A stretch of DNA of 64,000 nucleotides from JAKLIX01 sp964605655 (lineage in GTDB: Bacteria; Bacteroidota; Bacteroidia; Bacteroidales; CAIXZF01). The stretch covers positions 73,060 through 137,059 of the forward strand of contig CAZSDK010000007.1 of NCBI GenBank assembly GCA_964605655.1. Reading direction: 5' to 3'. The translations under genes and the position numbers were made by a program. Of this stretch, positions 7,280 through 17,214 are shown piece by piece. Numbering within the stretch: the first letter of the stretch is position 1; each line of letters begins with the position of its first letter. The notes under the pieces were generated by a model. It did not search any database. It was not told the DNA's origin and saw only the letters and a program-made list of their open reading frames with translations.

Positions 7280-9922
7280 TCATCGATTATCAAGACCAGT
7301 GCCACTGGTTTCCGGCACGAGAATGATCTTTATATTTTCAATATAGTCACCCGAGGAAAGAGCTTTGATCTCAAACTCAACCAATTCCTTTTGTTTCATT
7401 TTCAGAAACTTCATCTGGTTAACATCGACCATAAGGGAATATTTTCCCGGAGGAAGGTCATTAGTATAGAATTCACCATCAGCAAATGTTCGCAATGTCA
7501 TCTCAAAAGGACTATCCTTTCCTTTAAGTATGATCCGAAGTCCTCCCTGACCTGTACTGATCCCACTCTTCTCAATCTGAACACTACCTTCAATGGTGCC
7601 TCCCCGGTAAAATGGAATTTCGATCTGCTTGTATTGATTCGGGTCGACAATGAAAGAAAATTCATTTTTCAGCGGTACCAGGGTAGGATCTGAAACTGCA
7701 TTCCGGTTAACACGAAGGTTATAAATAAAGTAGCTTTGAAGCTGATTCACTCGCAGGATACTGTCTCTACCTATCTCCATCACCGCAGTCCTGTCAAGTC
7801 TGACAGCTTTATCAGCCAGCAACTGGTCACCCCGGTCATAGGCTCCGGAATTGTTATTGTCGACGAACAGTTTTACGGCTGCAGCTCCCCTGCCGGTCTG
7901 TTGCCTGTTATTCAGGACCATTTTCTTGTTGGGCATATCCCAGCCCAAGTTTCCTGATATACTTTGACGTGTATTAACATTATTTTTTGAACTTGCAACA
8001 AGAGTGGTGCTCCTGACCCTCTTCAGATCAAGGATCAGACTTACCTGGCTGTCCCATTCACGAGTTACATGGTTGTAACCTGCCATCAGGTTCAGCCTTC
8101 CGTTCCTCATAATAGTCTTCGATAACTGAACTCCCGAATTTTGCCATGTCTTGCTTCGGACTTCCATTTCTGACTGAACCCTGACAAAAACACCCCTGAA
8201 ATAAACTGGCAGACCGGGCGACCGTGATAGGTTATAAGTCAGGGTAGTTGTCAGTAGTCCCCTTCCAAAGCTGCTGACATTCTGAGTAGTAATATAGTTA
8301 TCCCGGTAATTAAATCTGAGATTAATTTTTCCAATACGTGAATTCAAATCAATCCTGTATTGGTTCAGGTTTGTTTCATTAATGCTCACGAAATCGTTTC
8401 CGAGACGTAATCCAGAACTGATTCCCAAAAAGTTAAACGGAAGGTAAATACCACCTGAGAATTCATGGGAAGCCTTCCTGGCATTGAAAATACTCTCACC
8501 ATCATAACGGGTATAAAGAAAATTGAAATTCATATTACTGGAATACAGAACATTACCAGTAATTCTATAAAAATATCCCGGAGCAATATCCAGGCTTGTC
8601 AGATATTGACGTGCAAGCCGGGCAGCGATGCTCCCGTAATAGAAAGGTTGATCCGGAATAAAGTCTAAACCTTGATGTTGAGCACCAGCCGATGCTGTAA
8701 GCCACCTGTTGATACCTATGGCCAGATCACCGTGTGAAACTTTAGTCCCCATGAGGGTATCGCTGGTCAATGACTGGTTTGTCTCACCAGCTTGCAGGTG
8801 ATAGGTAACCACACCTTTGGGGAGGAAGGTGAAAGGCACCTGCATCTGTTTTTCGTTTGTAATGATCTCACCTGAAGGAGTGTAAATGCGGAGGCCAATT
8901 CTTGTGGTACCATAGGTCATCGGCACATCGAAACGGTAGTAACCCAGCTCATCCGCTCTTTTATAATCACAGAGCCTTTCATTAAGGTAGAGCTCAACTT
9001 CTGACTCTGGCTCGGTATTCCCGTCAACCACGAAAGTTTCATACATTCGCCTGGGTTCAATAGGGTCGTTCGTCACAGTTATCCCGTTGAATGAAAGAGG
9101 TTGAAGACCCGTGGTAATCAGCTGTCCGGCTGAAATCCCTGATAGATAGCTATTGTTCAGAAAAGCATATCTCCACCTTACATTACTTGACTTCCAAACA
9201 TTCTCACCGTTAGAAGACTGCAAGCCATAGACGGTGCCTTGAATATCACCTCCCAAAACCTCCATGCCTCCGGTCAGATTACAGTTGATATCCCTCCCCT
9301 CCTCCGAATAATTGCCCGATATATTATAATCTATCATGGTACCAGTGAAAAAGGAGCGTTTCCGGTCATAGGCAAGAGGATAATTTTCTTTCAGGATCTT
9401 TTGCTCATCCATTTTGCTCCTGGCCAGTTCCCGGGCCTTTCTCTCCTGAACGGGAAGAGTGTATGGCGTTTCAAGTTCCAGGACCAGTTGTTTAATATTG
9501 ACAGTGAAATCCAATTGAAAAATTTCTTTAAAAACCCGGGGTGAAATGAAGAGATCAAGCTCACCAACACGGCACTCATCGGCATTGAGATTAAATGACA
9601 AATTCCCCAGTTTGCCCTGTTTGGTACTCCAATTGATCATATATGGATTGTCAGCTTTGAGGTAATTTCCTGTGATGGAATAGGATGCGACATCTGGCTG
9701 ACCATTGATTTCCAGAAGATTAAACAGCTCGATGACAGGGAGAAATGCCTGATTGGTCTTGGAATCATACAGGCTGTTCACGTAAACATGACCGACGGAA
9801 GGATAACGAAAGGCAAGCAGGACTTCTTCAGTCTGTGCAATAACAGGCCTTGAAATCCAGATTGAAACAGTGGTAACAATAATAAATACCAAGCGGTATT
9901 TGGGAATATGGCTCTGTAACAA
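7280..9922 (-). CDS. Fimbrial usher-like outer-membrane protein
   Basis: This is a secreted protein of 880 residues with a signal peptide ending near PVIAQ (about residue 30). An N-terminal domain (about 35-150, FRYPSVGHVYVNS) precedes a long run of amphipathic strands. An inserted Ig-like block (about residues 290-360, with ITVTNDPIEPRRMYETFVVDG and YYRFDVPMTYG) resembles the plug of PapC-type ushers. Near the C-terminus a carboxypeptidase-regulatory/CnaB-like domain (GGTIEGSVQIEKSG; DLPPGKYSLMVDV) is present. The upstream gene encodes a PapD-like chaperone and the next one a DUF4402 subunit, which supports an usher role: secretion and assembly of pilins at the outer membrane. The start is TTG at 9922; an in-frame stop lies 14 codons upstream and no ATG precedes the signal peptide. 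Confidence 0.72.
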   Translation of the reverse strand: MLQSHIPKYRLVFIIVTTVSIWISRPVIAQTEEVLLAFRYPSVGHVYVNSLYDSKTNQAFLPVIELFNLLEINGQPDVASYSITGNYLKADNPYMINWSTKQGKLGNLSFNLNADECRVGELDLFISPRVFKEIFQLDFTVNIKQLVLELETPYTLPVQERKARELARSKMDEQKILKENYPLAYDRKRSFFTGTMIDYNISGNYSEEGRDINCNLTGGMEVLGGDIQGTVYGLQSSNGENVWKSSNVRWRYAFLNNSYLSGISAGQLITTGLQPLSFNGITVTNDPIEPRRMYETFVVDGNTEPESEVELYLNERLCDYKRADELGYYRFDVPMTYGTTRIGLRIYTPSGEIITNEKQMQVPFTFLPKGVVTYHLQAGETNQSLTSDTLMGTKVSHGDLAIGINRWLTASAGAQHQGLDFIPDQPFYYGSIAARLARQYLTSLDIAPGYFYRITGNVLYSSNMNFNFLYTRYDGESIFNARKASHEFSGGIYLPFNFLGISSGLRLGNDFVSINETNLNQYRIDLNSRIGKINLRFNYRDNYITTQNVSSFGRGLLTTTLTYNLSRSPGLPVYFRGVFVRVQSEMEVRSKTWQNSGVQLSKTIMRNGRLNLMAGYNHVTREWDSQVSLILDLKRVRSTTLVASSKNNVNTRQSISGNLGWDMPNKKMVLNNRQQTGRGAAAVKLFVDNNNSGAYDRGDQLLADKAVRLDRTAVMEIGRDSILRVNQLQSYFIYNLRVNRNAVSDPTLVPLKNEFSFIVDPNQYKQIEIPFYRGGTIEGSVQIEKSGISTGQGGLRIILKGKDSPFEMTLRTFADGEFYTNDLPPGKYSLMVDVNQMKFLKMKQKELVEFEIKALSSGDYIENIKIILVPETSGTGLDNR

Positions 9923-9996
9923 GATCTTCAGAATTTTAACGGATACTACAGAATGTCCGTTTTATGTACCAGAAACAAAGGTCTCGTAATAAACTT

Positions 9997-10833
9997 CTAC
10001 TTAACTTCTACCTTCATTTCTGTAACAAGCGGAGGCGCTTGCACCAGGTCACCACTCATCATATCGTTGCGACGGGTCTCGAAACGAAGCTCGAGTGTAT
10101 AAGTACCGGGTATGACATTTTCCACATTAACATCAATACGACGAATGACATCGAAATAGGCTGTAGTAGTGCTCTGGGCTTCTGCAACAACGACACCCTT
10201 CTCATCGATCAGTTTGGCAAACATACTACCCAGGAAAGGTGAATTGCCGGTCCTGGTTAAATGTGGCTTTACTACCAGTAACTTTTCCTGTTGCACCACC
10301 TCCAGTTTCTTCAGTTCCAGACCTGTACTTACCTTACCTTTATGGTAAAACACGGCAGTCACCTGCTCGAAGTTGAAACTGATTCTGGTTGAAATCTTAT
10401 CCTTTTCTTCCTTGGCTACCTCGGGTGTCTCAGGTTTCCCTAACACTTTCAGCCGGGTGTAAAAGAACCCTTCCTTACTTCTCTTTCCAGGGATTACCTG
10501 AATGCGCACCGTACGCTGTTCACCGGCAGCGAGACTAAAATTCTTCGGAAAAGCCCTTACCATCGGATCCAGTCCAAATTGCCTGAATGCGGAAGTATCT
10601 TCGTAATTCATCACAAGATTTCCCGAACTGTCGCTTCCCGGGTATCCAAAAGAAAAACTGAGGGTGACTTCCTGGGGAACGGTTCCTTTGTTACTCACAT
10701 AAAGGTTTCCCACACCTGTTTTTTCATCGATGAACACAAAAGAAGGAGCAAGTGTAATCTGCGCCGTCAAAGAAAATAAACCGGCCTTAAACACTAAAGC
10801 AACAATAAACAAACGGGAAATGGCTAGCTTCAT
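9997..10833 (-). CDS. PapD-like periplasmic pilus chaperone
   Basis: This is a secreted protein of 278 residues with a signal peptide (cleaved near SLTAQ) and two Ig-like domains in the order of PapD-type chaperones. Domain 1 has VGNLYVSNKGTVPQEVTLSF and AAGEQRTVRIQVIPGK, the equivalent of the family's stretch before the FGL loop. Domain 2 includes LVVKPHLTRTGNSPF. Such chaperones hold unfolded pilins by donor-strand complementation in the periplasm and pass them to the usher, here encoded 74 bp downstream. The start is the ATG at 10831-10833; the open frame extends upstream but without a signal peptide. The canonical Arg-Lys pair of Gram-negative chaperones was not verified. Confidence 0.78.
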   Translation of the reverse strand: MKLAISRLFIVALVFKAGLFSLTAQITLAPSFVFIDEKTGVGNLYVSNKGTVPQEVTLSFSFGYPGSDSSGNLVMNYEDTSAFRQFGLDPMVRAFPKNFSLAAGEQRTVRIQVIPGKRSKEGFFYTRLKVLGKPETPEVAKEEKDKISTRISFNFEQVTAVFYHKGKVSTGLELKKLEVVQQEKLLVVKPHLTRTGNSPFLGSMFAKLIDEKGVVVAEAQSTTTAYFDVIRRIDVNVENVIPGTYTLELRFETRRNDMMSGDLVQAPPLVTEMKVEVK

Positions 10834-10974
10834 AATATAGCGTTTTATTACAACATCAGGTATACGAAAGTTCTGTACAAAAGTTTGCCTCAGTGATAAA
10901 TTAACAGAGTTAACATTGACCGGGCAACGAAAGAAACTGATCTTCATCCCCCGGTCAATGTACTCTTGTAGTAA

Positions 10975-11532
10975 CTAATTATAGGTTGCTGTCAGGGTAA
11001 CAGTACCGGTATAATCACCGGCTGCCTGGCTGGCACCAGGGGTTACTGTTCCTCCAATGAATACATAAATGGCATTTGCACCACTGATATCATTTGTAGG
11101 AAAGCTACCAGATTCCACCTGTATACCCGTGCCAGGGGTAAAGGAAGTTCCTGATGCATAAGGATTTACCAAAGCATACCCAGCAGTATAAGTTCCTATC
11201 GGCAGATCGTTAGTGAGGTACGTCAGATTGGTAGGCAGTGTCGTGAATTGAAGTTGCACATTGGAACCGACAGCAGCAGAAACCGTGAAGACACCGGTTG
11301 CCTCAGTACCTTCTCCAACCTGTCCTCCTGTAGCGGTATTCACCAGATCAATGGTCTTGGCCAGACCAGGTGATACCCATCCGAATTCAAGATCAGCCAC
11401 CTTTGTAACATTAATACCTTGAAGCACCGTAGCTTTAGCGGTAAGATTGTCATTATCCGTCGACTGAGCCATAATACCAGCACTGATGCCAAACATGAAG
11501 GTCAGCGCTGCAAAAAATTTTACGATTTTCAT
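10975..11532 (-). CDS. DUF4402 pilin-like protein, probable major subunit
   Basis: This is a secreted protein of 185 residues with signal peptide MKIVKFFAALTFMFGISAG and a mature DUF4402-type beta-sandwich. It begins with NLTAKATVLQGINVTKVADLEFG, includes AVGSNVQLQFTTLP in the middle, and closes with YVFIGGTVTPGASQAAGDYTGTVTLTATYN. DUF4402 proteins are related in pattern to spore-coat-U/pilin subunits that are assembled by chaperone-usher machinery. It is the closest subunit to the chaperone and usher genes and the most canonical of the four, so I infer it is the main structural subunit. A 151-bp spacer separates it from the preceding gene. Confidence 0.82.
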   Translation of the reverse strand: MKIVKFFAALTFMFGISAGIMAQSTDNDNLTAKATVLQGINVTKVADLEFGWVSPGLAKTIDLVNTATGGQVGEGTEATGVFTVSAAVGSNVQLQFTTLPTNLTYLTNDLPIGTYTAGYALVNPYASGTSFTPGTGIQVESGSFPTNDISGANAIYVFIGGTVTPGASQAAGDYTGTVTLTATYN

Positions 11533-11683
11533 TTTAATAAAATTTGGATTAAAAAATTGATTAATTGGTTGTTAACTAAGTTGTCCACTCATTCGAAACG
11601 TTGGTTATTTTATAACCATTGCTTCTCCATTACTTGAAATTTTGTGATAAAATCTCCTCCTTTCTGTTTTAAATGTTACTAAT

Positions 11684-12244
11684 TTAATTATATTCAATTA
11701 ATACCTCGAAGTTCCCTGAGAATGTCATATCGTTGAATTCAGGAACTTCTATACTTGCTGTAATGAACACTCTTGAATGAAGTTCTTCAGGATGGTCCAA
11801 CATATTTTGGATAAGCCTTCCTCCATTATTGAGAGGAAAAGTAGCGGACCAAACACCTGGATTAAGGCAGTGTTTTCCCTCACCCGGGTACGGGCCTGCC
11901 GCTAAATTGTTGTCATTCCTGTAACAAAGTGTGACTGGGACAGGAATTTTCTGTTGATGGTCTGTCACCAGATATTCATTTTTATTCAAGGTGATCTGCA
12001 CGATCATGTTTTCGTTTCCGACCAGGGTAAAACTGTAGGTACCGATAAGGGTCGGCTTGCCGGTAAGAGGATCTGCCTGCAGACTCATGTCAAAAGGATC
12101 TGAGCTTTCCAGTCCCAGACGTGGCGGTATCTCCAGTTTGACCGTCACCACCTGGGCGATTGTTGAAGGAACAGACATTACTACCGCACAAAGCAGTAAA
12201 ATGCAATAAAATTTTGAACCCTGTATGGAGGTGAATTTATTCAT
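11684..12244 (-). CDS. DUF4402-like minor pilus subunit
   Basis: This is a secreted protein of 186 residues. The signal peptide ends near PSTIAQ, followed by a beta-rich domain starting VVTVKLEIPPRLGLES, with GTYSFTLVGNENMIVQITLNK and a C-terminal strand FSGNFEVLIEYN that resembles the donor or terminal strand of the other subunits. Two Cys (CYRNDNN and HCLNPG) may form a disulfide. It overlaps the preceding subunit gene by 8 nt, which fixes its start at the ATG at 12242-12244. I infer a minor or adaptor subunit; sequence similarity to DUF4402 is weaker than for the 11.0-kb gene. Confidence 0.65.
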   Translation of the reverse strand: MNKFTSIQGSKFYCILLLCAVVMSVPSTIAQVVTVKLEIPPRLGLESSDPFDMSLQADPLTGKPTLIGTYSFTLVGNENMIVQITLNKNEYLVTDHQQKIPVPVTLCYRNDNNLAAGPYPGEGKHCLNPGVWSATFPLNNGGRLIQNMLDHPEELHSRVFITASIEVPEFNDMTFSGNFEVLIEYN

Positions 12245-12836
12245 AGGTAGAATACTCCACTGAAATATTAATATCACCTGAGTAAAGTCCTGTGGCAGCA
12301 TTGAGCGGAACAGGTCCGAGAGTGCCAAAGATGAAGATATACGCCGTACCTGATGGTGGAGTATATCCGACGTGATCCGGAGTCGGCGGGGGCCCGGGAG
12401 GTCCGGAAGAGCGCCGTACCAACGGCAAGGTCACTGAAGAGAACCCGGCTGGCACTCTGACGGCCAGAGTTTTAGCCGTAGTTTCATCGGTCGCACCCAA
12501 ATTCGAGTACGCATAAGAAATGCTGACCGGTACTTTATTATCGTCATCAAGGTCAAGAGTAACAGGAGCATCGATACTGACCGTAACATCAAGGTCAGCC
12601 TGGCCGGTAATAGTAATCACGGCTGCCATATCATCGAGCAGATCAATAGTTGCGACGCTTCCGGAAGTAATACCCCCTTCCTTTTCATCAAAGTCGAGAT
12701 CATTCACACTGCCATGCATCAGGTTAATTCCACCTGAAGCGAAAAGACCGAAATTGATCCTCTGAGCATACGCGTCAGAGCAATAAGAGCATGCTAAAAC
12801 GAAGAACAGCAATATTTTTCCGGCCAGCCTGTTCAT
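12237..12836 (-). CDS. DUF4402-like pilus subunit
   Basis: This is a secreted protein of 199 residues with a signal peptide (cleaved near SDAYAQ). The beta-sandwich has the DUF4402 layout: INFGLFASG, a central TITGQADLDVTVSI and a terminal ATGLYSGDINISVEYS. An unusual proline/glycine stretch, RRSSGPPGPPPTPDHVGY (about residues 142-159), sits in a loop. The gene is 1 bp from the upstream subunit and overlaps the downstream one by 8 nt, so the three are translated as a block. Confidence 0.72.
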   Translation of the reverse strand: MNRLAGKILLFFVLACSYCSDAYAQRINFGLFASGGINLMHGSVNDLDFDEKEGGITSGSVATIDLLDDMAAVITITGQADLDVTVSIDAPVTLDLDDDNKVPVSISYAYSNLGATDETTAKTLAVRVPAGFSSVTLPLVRRSSGPPGPPPTPDHVGYTPPSGTAYIFIFGTLGPVPLNAATGLYSGDINISVEYSTYE

Positions 12837-12837
12837 A

Positions 12838-13368
12838 CTATAATATCTCTATTTCAATGATAAATTCCCCGGAATAGCTACCTGCAAAAGCTTCACTGAC
12901 GTCTACCCTGCCTCCTACCCAAACATAATACTCACCGTCTTCATTGAACTGAAGAATCCTTTCCACTGCATCCAGTTTTTCAGCAGCCATTTGATTATCA
13001 CCCGGGTATCCCAACACCTCATAGAAGAAACTGAGTTCACCATAACCTCTGTTATTCGTTAAGAGGACTTCCGGTTGATAGGTAAGGTGAAACGACTCAA
13101 AGGGGCTGCCTTTTAACAACAAAATTCCTGTTTGTGCGCTTTCCCTTGGATCTATCCATATTTTACCATCCACTGCCAGGTCCATCATGATTTCCATATT
13201 CTTCATGGTCACCATTTCTATCCCGGGGCTTTTTATTACGGTCGCGGTTGCCGTAATAGATACCGAGCTCTGGTCCTGGGCAACTGCCATGGGCCCTAAT
13301 GCAAGCCGTGCCGACACTAGAACCGTTGACCAGAAATAAATCCAACGGCTGCTTACGATCAATTTCAT
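12838..13368 (-). CDS. DUF4402-like pilus subunit
   Basis: This is a secreted protein of 176 residues. After a signal peptide (cleaved near PMAVAQ) it has the DUF4402 opening SVSITATATVIKSPGIEMV. It ends with VWVGGRVDVSEAFAGSYSGE followed by two short strands, matching the G-Y-x-G end of the 11.0-kb subunit. Its ATG overlaps the stop of the T9SS-sorted gene upstream as ATGA, a sign of translational coupling. I infer a minor subunit. Confidence 0.72.
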   Translation of the reverse strand: MKLIVSSRWIYFWSTVLVSARLALGPMAVAQDQSSVSITATATVIKSPGIEMVTMKNMEIMMDLAVDGKIWIDPRESAQTGILLLKGSPFESFHLTYQPEVLLTNNRGYGELSFFYEVLGYPGDNQMAAEKLDAVERILQFNEDGEYYVWVGGRVDVSEAFAGSYSGEFIIEIEIL

Positions 13369-15287
13369 GGCCTTACAATCACTCCTTTCATGGTTGTTAC
13401 GGTTTCACCACAGGTAAATCTGAACAAATACACTCCTGAATAATGTGATGGAGGGGTCCATTTCATCTCAGTAATTCCAGCCTGGAAATTACCTGACAAA
13501 GCAACATCCAGTAACACCCCTCTTATATCAAACACATCAATCTCAACCTTTGCAGGCTCGGGCAGGCTGAACCTCAAGGTTGTGGATTGTTGCATTGGAT
13601 TCGGGAAGATTGGAAAAAAGAAAGGCTGCAGGGGAAGATACTCCACCTCCTGATTCGCATCTCCTTTTTGAATGATAATACTGAACGGGGGAAGCAGTTG
13701 ACTGCTTTTGCCATCCTTAATTTCAGAAACAGATCTTATTATATCCGGAGGAGAGGGAAAATCTCCCGTCCCACTCTTAGAACTCATTGATTTGGAGGGC
13801 AGACCAAAAACATACTGAGCGTTATTGATCATAGAAACGGCCTTTTTTGCCTGATGGTCGTGAAGGCTTATATTCCAGTCCGTTGGCCAGTTATCAGGAA
13901 TTTTCCACGACAGGGTACCGGAGCCGCTGAGGCTTTGTCCTTTTATCTGACCTCCCAGGAACAAAGGCAGATTAATGAGACTGGTCTTCAGGGAAGGCTG
14001 GTTGTTTAAGGCTAAAGGCATACAATGGGCAGGAGAACTCAGGGTGTACAACTCGAGCCATGTATCATTAAGGGATTCGAGATGATAGGCATCCATGGGA
14101 TCCGGACCAATGACCCCGTTATCATTTAAACGGATGAAGGCCTCTGTCTTCATCCATGATGCTGAGAGAGAGAGGTCGATGGAGAGATCACCGCCACTCA
14201 GTTTATGATCTTTTACACTTTTCCCCTGCCAGGCACCTTCAATGGTTTTTGCCTGATTACTGAAGATTAACACAGGATCCTCGTCATTGGCTCTTACCCA
14301 GAATGACTGGAAAGGGGCGATGATTCCATTCCCCAGGGTGCCTTCACTACCGTTCCAGAAAAGAAAGTCCCCGGCTCCACTGTTGGCAGAAGGGTCCCAA
14401 ACATAGAAGCTGTTGTCAACATGAGTACGTGTCCATGCTGAAGCAGAGTCCCAGTCGAGAGAGGAAGCGGAAGGGTTTCCCAGGAGGTTCCAGCCCTCGT
14501 CGGCAACATTAAGGTCAACATAAGTACCAGGGCCTGACTGACCAGAAGGATCCCTCGGTGTAAAAGTGATCCCAAAATCAAATGAACCGCTGACAAGAGC
14601 GTTTTCATATCCATTCGCCGTCATGGTGAGAGGAAGATCATCAGAATAATAGCCACCTGTGGTGATCCCGGCGCCATTAAAAATATAATGGTAATATCCC
14701 TGCCCGGTAGGCACATTCCCTGAAAGGGAAGAAGGGGTACGCCAACCCTGCAGAGAGGTTCCACCATCGGTTTCGTCGAACCACATTAAATTGGGTTGCA
14801 ATAAAGGATAGCTGGAGCCGGGAAAACCCTGGGTCACCAGACTGTCGAACAAGTCGGCAAAAGTAGTGGATACAGGACAACCCAACATTCTCCATCCTTT
14901 GTCTCCGTCAATTCTCCGCCTGGCTTCAAGGTAAGGATTGCTGCTGCTCTGATTAAGATAAAATGCATCACTCTCTATGATAATCCTGGAATACCCCGGT
15001 GTGCTAACCAGAGCACCCTCAAGCAGGGTCAAATTACCTCCTTCATCGATGACGAGAGTATCGGGTAAAGCCAGAATACTTCCTGTTAAATGGATAAAAC
15101 TTCCGCCATCCTTTATCACTATATTGTTGGCGGTGGGGTTGATATACCCCTTCAGAATAATCCTTCCTGAAGAAAACACTTCAATATCCGGACCAATAAC
15201 CAATGACTGAGCCGATAATTGTGAAAAAGGAACTTGTTCAAAGACAAGAATCAAAACAAATACTACCGTATGGAAACACTTTAACAT
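13365..15287 (-). CDS. Secreted protein with T9SS type A sorting domain
   Basis: This is a surface or secreted protein of 640 residues. It has a signal peptide (ending near SQLSAQ) and an N-terminal repetitive beta region at about residues 30-105 (VFSSGRIILKGYINP; NIVIKDGGSFIHLTG; LVIDEGGNLTLLEG), suggesting a short beta-helix. A middle domain contains GWRMLGCPVS and GWNLLGNPSASSLDWDS, a pattern seen in many T9SS cargo proteins. The C-terminal sorting domain starts at PIFPNPMQQSTTLRFSL and ends YLFRFTCGETVTTMKGVIVRP, which marks export by T9SS. The frame is open to a TTG at 15302, but ATG at 15287 places the signal peptide correctly. It is coupled to the subunit gene downstream by ATGA. Confidence 0.85.
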   Translation of the reverse strand: MLKCFHTVVFVLILVFEQVPFSQLSAQSLVIGPDIEVFSSGRIILKGYINPTANNIVIKDGGSFIHLTGSILALPDTLVIDEGGNLTLLEGALVSTPGYSRIIIESDAFYLNQSSSNPYLEARRRIDGDKGWRMLGCPVSTTFADLFDSLVTQGFPGSSYPLLQPNLMWFDETDGGTSLQGWRTPSSLSGNVPTGQGYYHYIFNGAGITTGGYYSDDLPLTMTANGYENALVSGSFDFGITFTPRDPSGQSGPGTYVDLNVADEGWNLLGNPSASSLDWDSASAWTRTHVDNSFYVWDPSANSGAGDFLFWNGSEGTLGNGIIAPFQSFWVRANDEDPVLIFSNQAKTIEGAWQGKSVKDHKLSGGDLSIDLSLSASWMKTEAFIRLNDNGVIGPDPMDAYHLESLNDTWLELYTLSSPAHCMPLALNNQPSLKTSLINLPLFLGGQIKGQSLSGSGTLSWKIPDNWPTDWNISLHDHQAKKAVSMINNAQYVFGLPSKSMSSKSGTGDFPSPPDIIRSVSEIKDGKSSQLLPPFSIIIQKGDANQEVEYLPLQPFFFPIFPNPMQQSTTLRFSLPEPAKVEIDVFDIRGVLLDVALSGNFQAGITEMKWTPPSHYSGVYLFRFTCGETVTTMKGVIVRP

Positions 15288-15298
15288 ATTTCCCTTAA

Positions 15299-17148
15299 TC
15301 AATAACTGTCAGTATACCAATTCAGGTCCTGAATGGTAATTACAGCATAAGAAGCCGGCCGAACCCATACTTCAAAATAATCGTTTTTTTTCACATTCTG
15401 CAAATAGACCACTGTTGAGAAGTTTATAGTAGCGGTTTGATACCTGACGGTCATCTGACCGTATGTAGTTGTTGAGTTTCCATTTTTGACAATAGCCACA
15501 TCTATATTGGTATTGTTGGACCCTGTATTGAGATTTCCAGAAATGAACATCATGCAATCGTCGGTGTAATCCGACTGATACGTCACCCTGTTCCCATTAA
15601 CGGTAAATTTAGTAGTGATATAACCGAAGACAGGAGAGGTAGTGGTCAGATTAACTTTTGTCCATGTATTCCCATTGCAGGTAGTGGAAGTTAGATTATT
15701 GATCACATTAATTTTAACATGCGGCTGAGCATCGGCTACACCGGTATTTGATTTTATCATGACATTGGCATCTCTTCCGTCACTGCGGGTAAAATTGAAA
15801 CCCTTATGGAAAATCCCGGTGCCATTCCAGTTGTTGTTGGTCACAAATATGTTAGTGATTTCGGTGAAATTAACCGTGTCACGGTTAATAGCCACCTGTG
15901 AAGGAGACTGGTTATAATAGCCACCGCTTATTAATGAAACTGACGAGTGTTTTCCCTGCTTGAAATACACACCAATATTGTTGTTGTTAAAATCAACTTC
16001 AGAAAGTTTAACAAACAGACCCCCTTCATTGGTAGTGTCCTGCACGTAAAAACCAGCGTCATAACTATCATACACATCACATTCAAAAAACCACAGCTCA
16101 ACGTTATTTGAAGCGTGAACAGCGTGATAAAACCCTGTAAAGACAATGTCCTTAACTTCATAATATGATTTATCACTGCCATTGAGCTGGATAGCATCCT
16201 CCCCCACCTGGGTGCCATAACCGGAAAGCGTCGTTGCATCAAAGATGAGCATCTTAAAATACGCTTCGCTGATGGCATTGAACATGGGTTTCCCTGTAAG
16301 ACCGGCCGCTGCAACCAAATAAGTAGTGCCATAAGATAATCCCTGCACTACCACCGGATAGGGCAGATCTATTACGATGGTCGTGTCGATGGTATAGGAG
16401 CCTCCAGACATTCTCACATCTACTTCTGAAGTCAGGTTACCATTATTCATATGAATTTTGAGGTACTCAAAGGCTTGTTTAACTGATGTCCAACTCCCCG
16501 TCGGAGTTACATCCAAAATCCGGCCTTCCCTTGGTGTTTTGTCCTGCGAATACCAGTTTCCGTTCCAGGCCACGAAGGTCAATCCTGCCCAGCGGGTCAG
16601 CCTGGACGTGTCAATACCGTCGATGGTAACACCGCTGTAGGCTTTTACAAGAATCAAGTCTTTATGCGAACCTATATTCTTTATTGAAATGGCCAGTCCA
16701 TTGTCATCAAAGTAATTGAAGGCAAGGTCAGGGTTATAAAGTAATCATTATCAGCTCCTGCACTTGCCAGAATCATGGTCTCTGATTTAAGGACGGTATC
16801 TGACTCGCTTTTTGCGACCGTATTCAAATAGCAGGTACTGTTACCTGAACCCAATGATACCCATTCATCACCGTTCCAGTAATAATATCCTTTAGGGACG
16901 TTGGTGCCGGTGGTGTCGCAGACCAGCATACCCTCAAGAACTGTTGCCGTCAAAGGGGACGGACTGGAAAGTGATTGAAGGACAACAAAGGGTGGAAGCA
17001 TCCCTTTTGTTGTACTGCCCAACTCAAGAATAGCATTCTTGTTGATGGTCTCATTGGAGTTATCGGTAATCTTAACCTGTGCTTCTGTCAGGGAAGGGAT
17101 AGCCAACAGGAAAAGAAACACATAAAATATCCTGACTTTGAACAACAT
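15299..17148 (-). pseudogene. Tailspike-like beta-helix adhesin, one gene split by a frameshift
   Basis: Two abutting frames make one protein of about 616 residues. The first (17148 to 16681) has a signal peptide and a tail-fibre-like head: ILELGSTTKGMLPPFVVLQS, then GYYYWNGDEWVSLG. It ends in PSITLMTMDWPFQ and stop. The second frame reads DDNGLAISIKNIGSHKDL without a start and continues as a right-handed beta-helix with Asn-rich turns (FNNNNIGVYFKQGKH) and a C-terminal jellyroll-like trimerisation region. One missing T in the minus-strand TTT at 16711-16709 would join them as ITFDDNGLAIS. It is first in the leftward pilus-like run, so I infer a surface or tip adhesin. The shift may be a sequencing error, a real mutation or phase variation. 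Confidence 0.8.
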
Positions 17149-17206
17149 AAATATATCAGTTAAGGAAATATTTTATCTATTCTAATATCAATACTAATTT
17201 TTTTTG

Positions 17207-17214
17207 CAAAGATA
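17207..17214 (-). promoter_or_regulatory. -7 box TATCTTTG of the pilus-like cluster
   Basis: The minus strand reads TATCTTTG, an exact TAnnTTTG match, 58 nt before the ATG at 17148. It is the only obvious promoter for the 10-kb leftward gene run. No good -33 TTG is seen at the usual distance. Confidence 0.55.
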
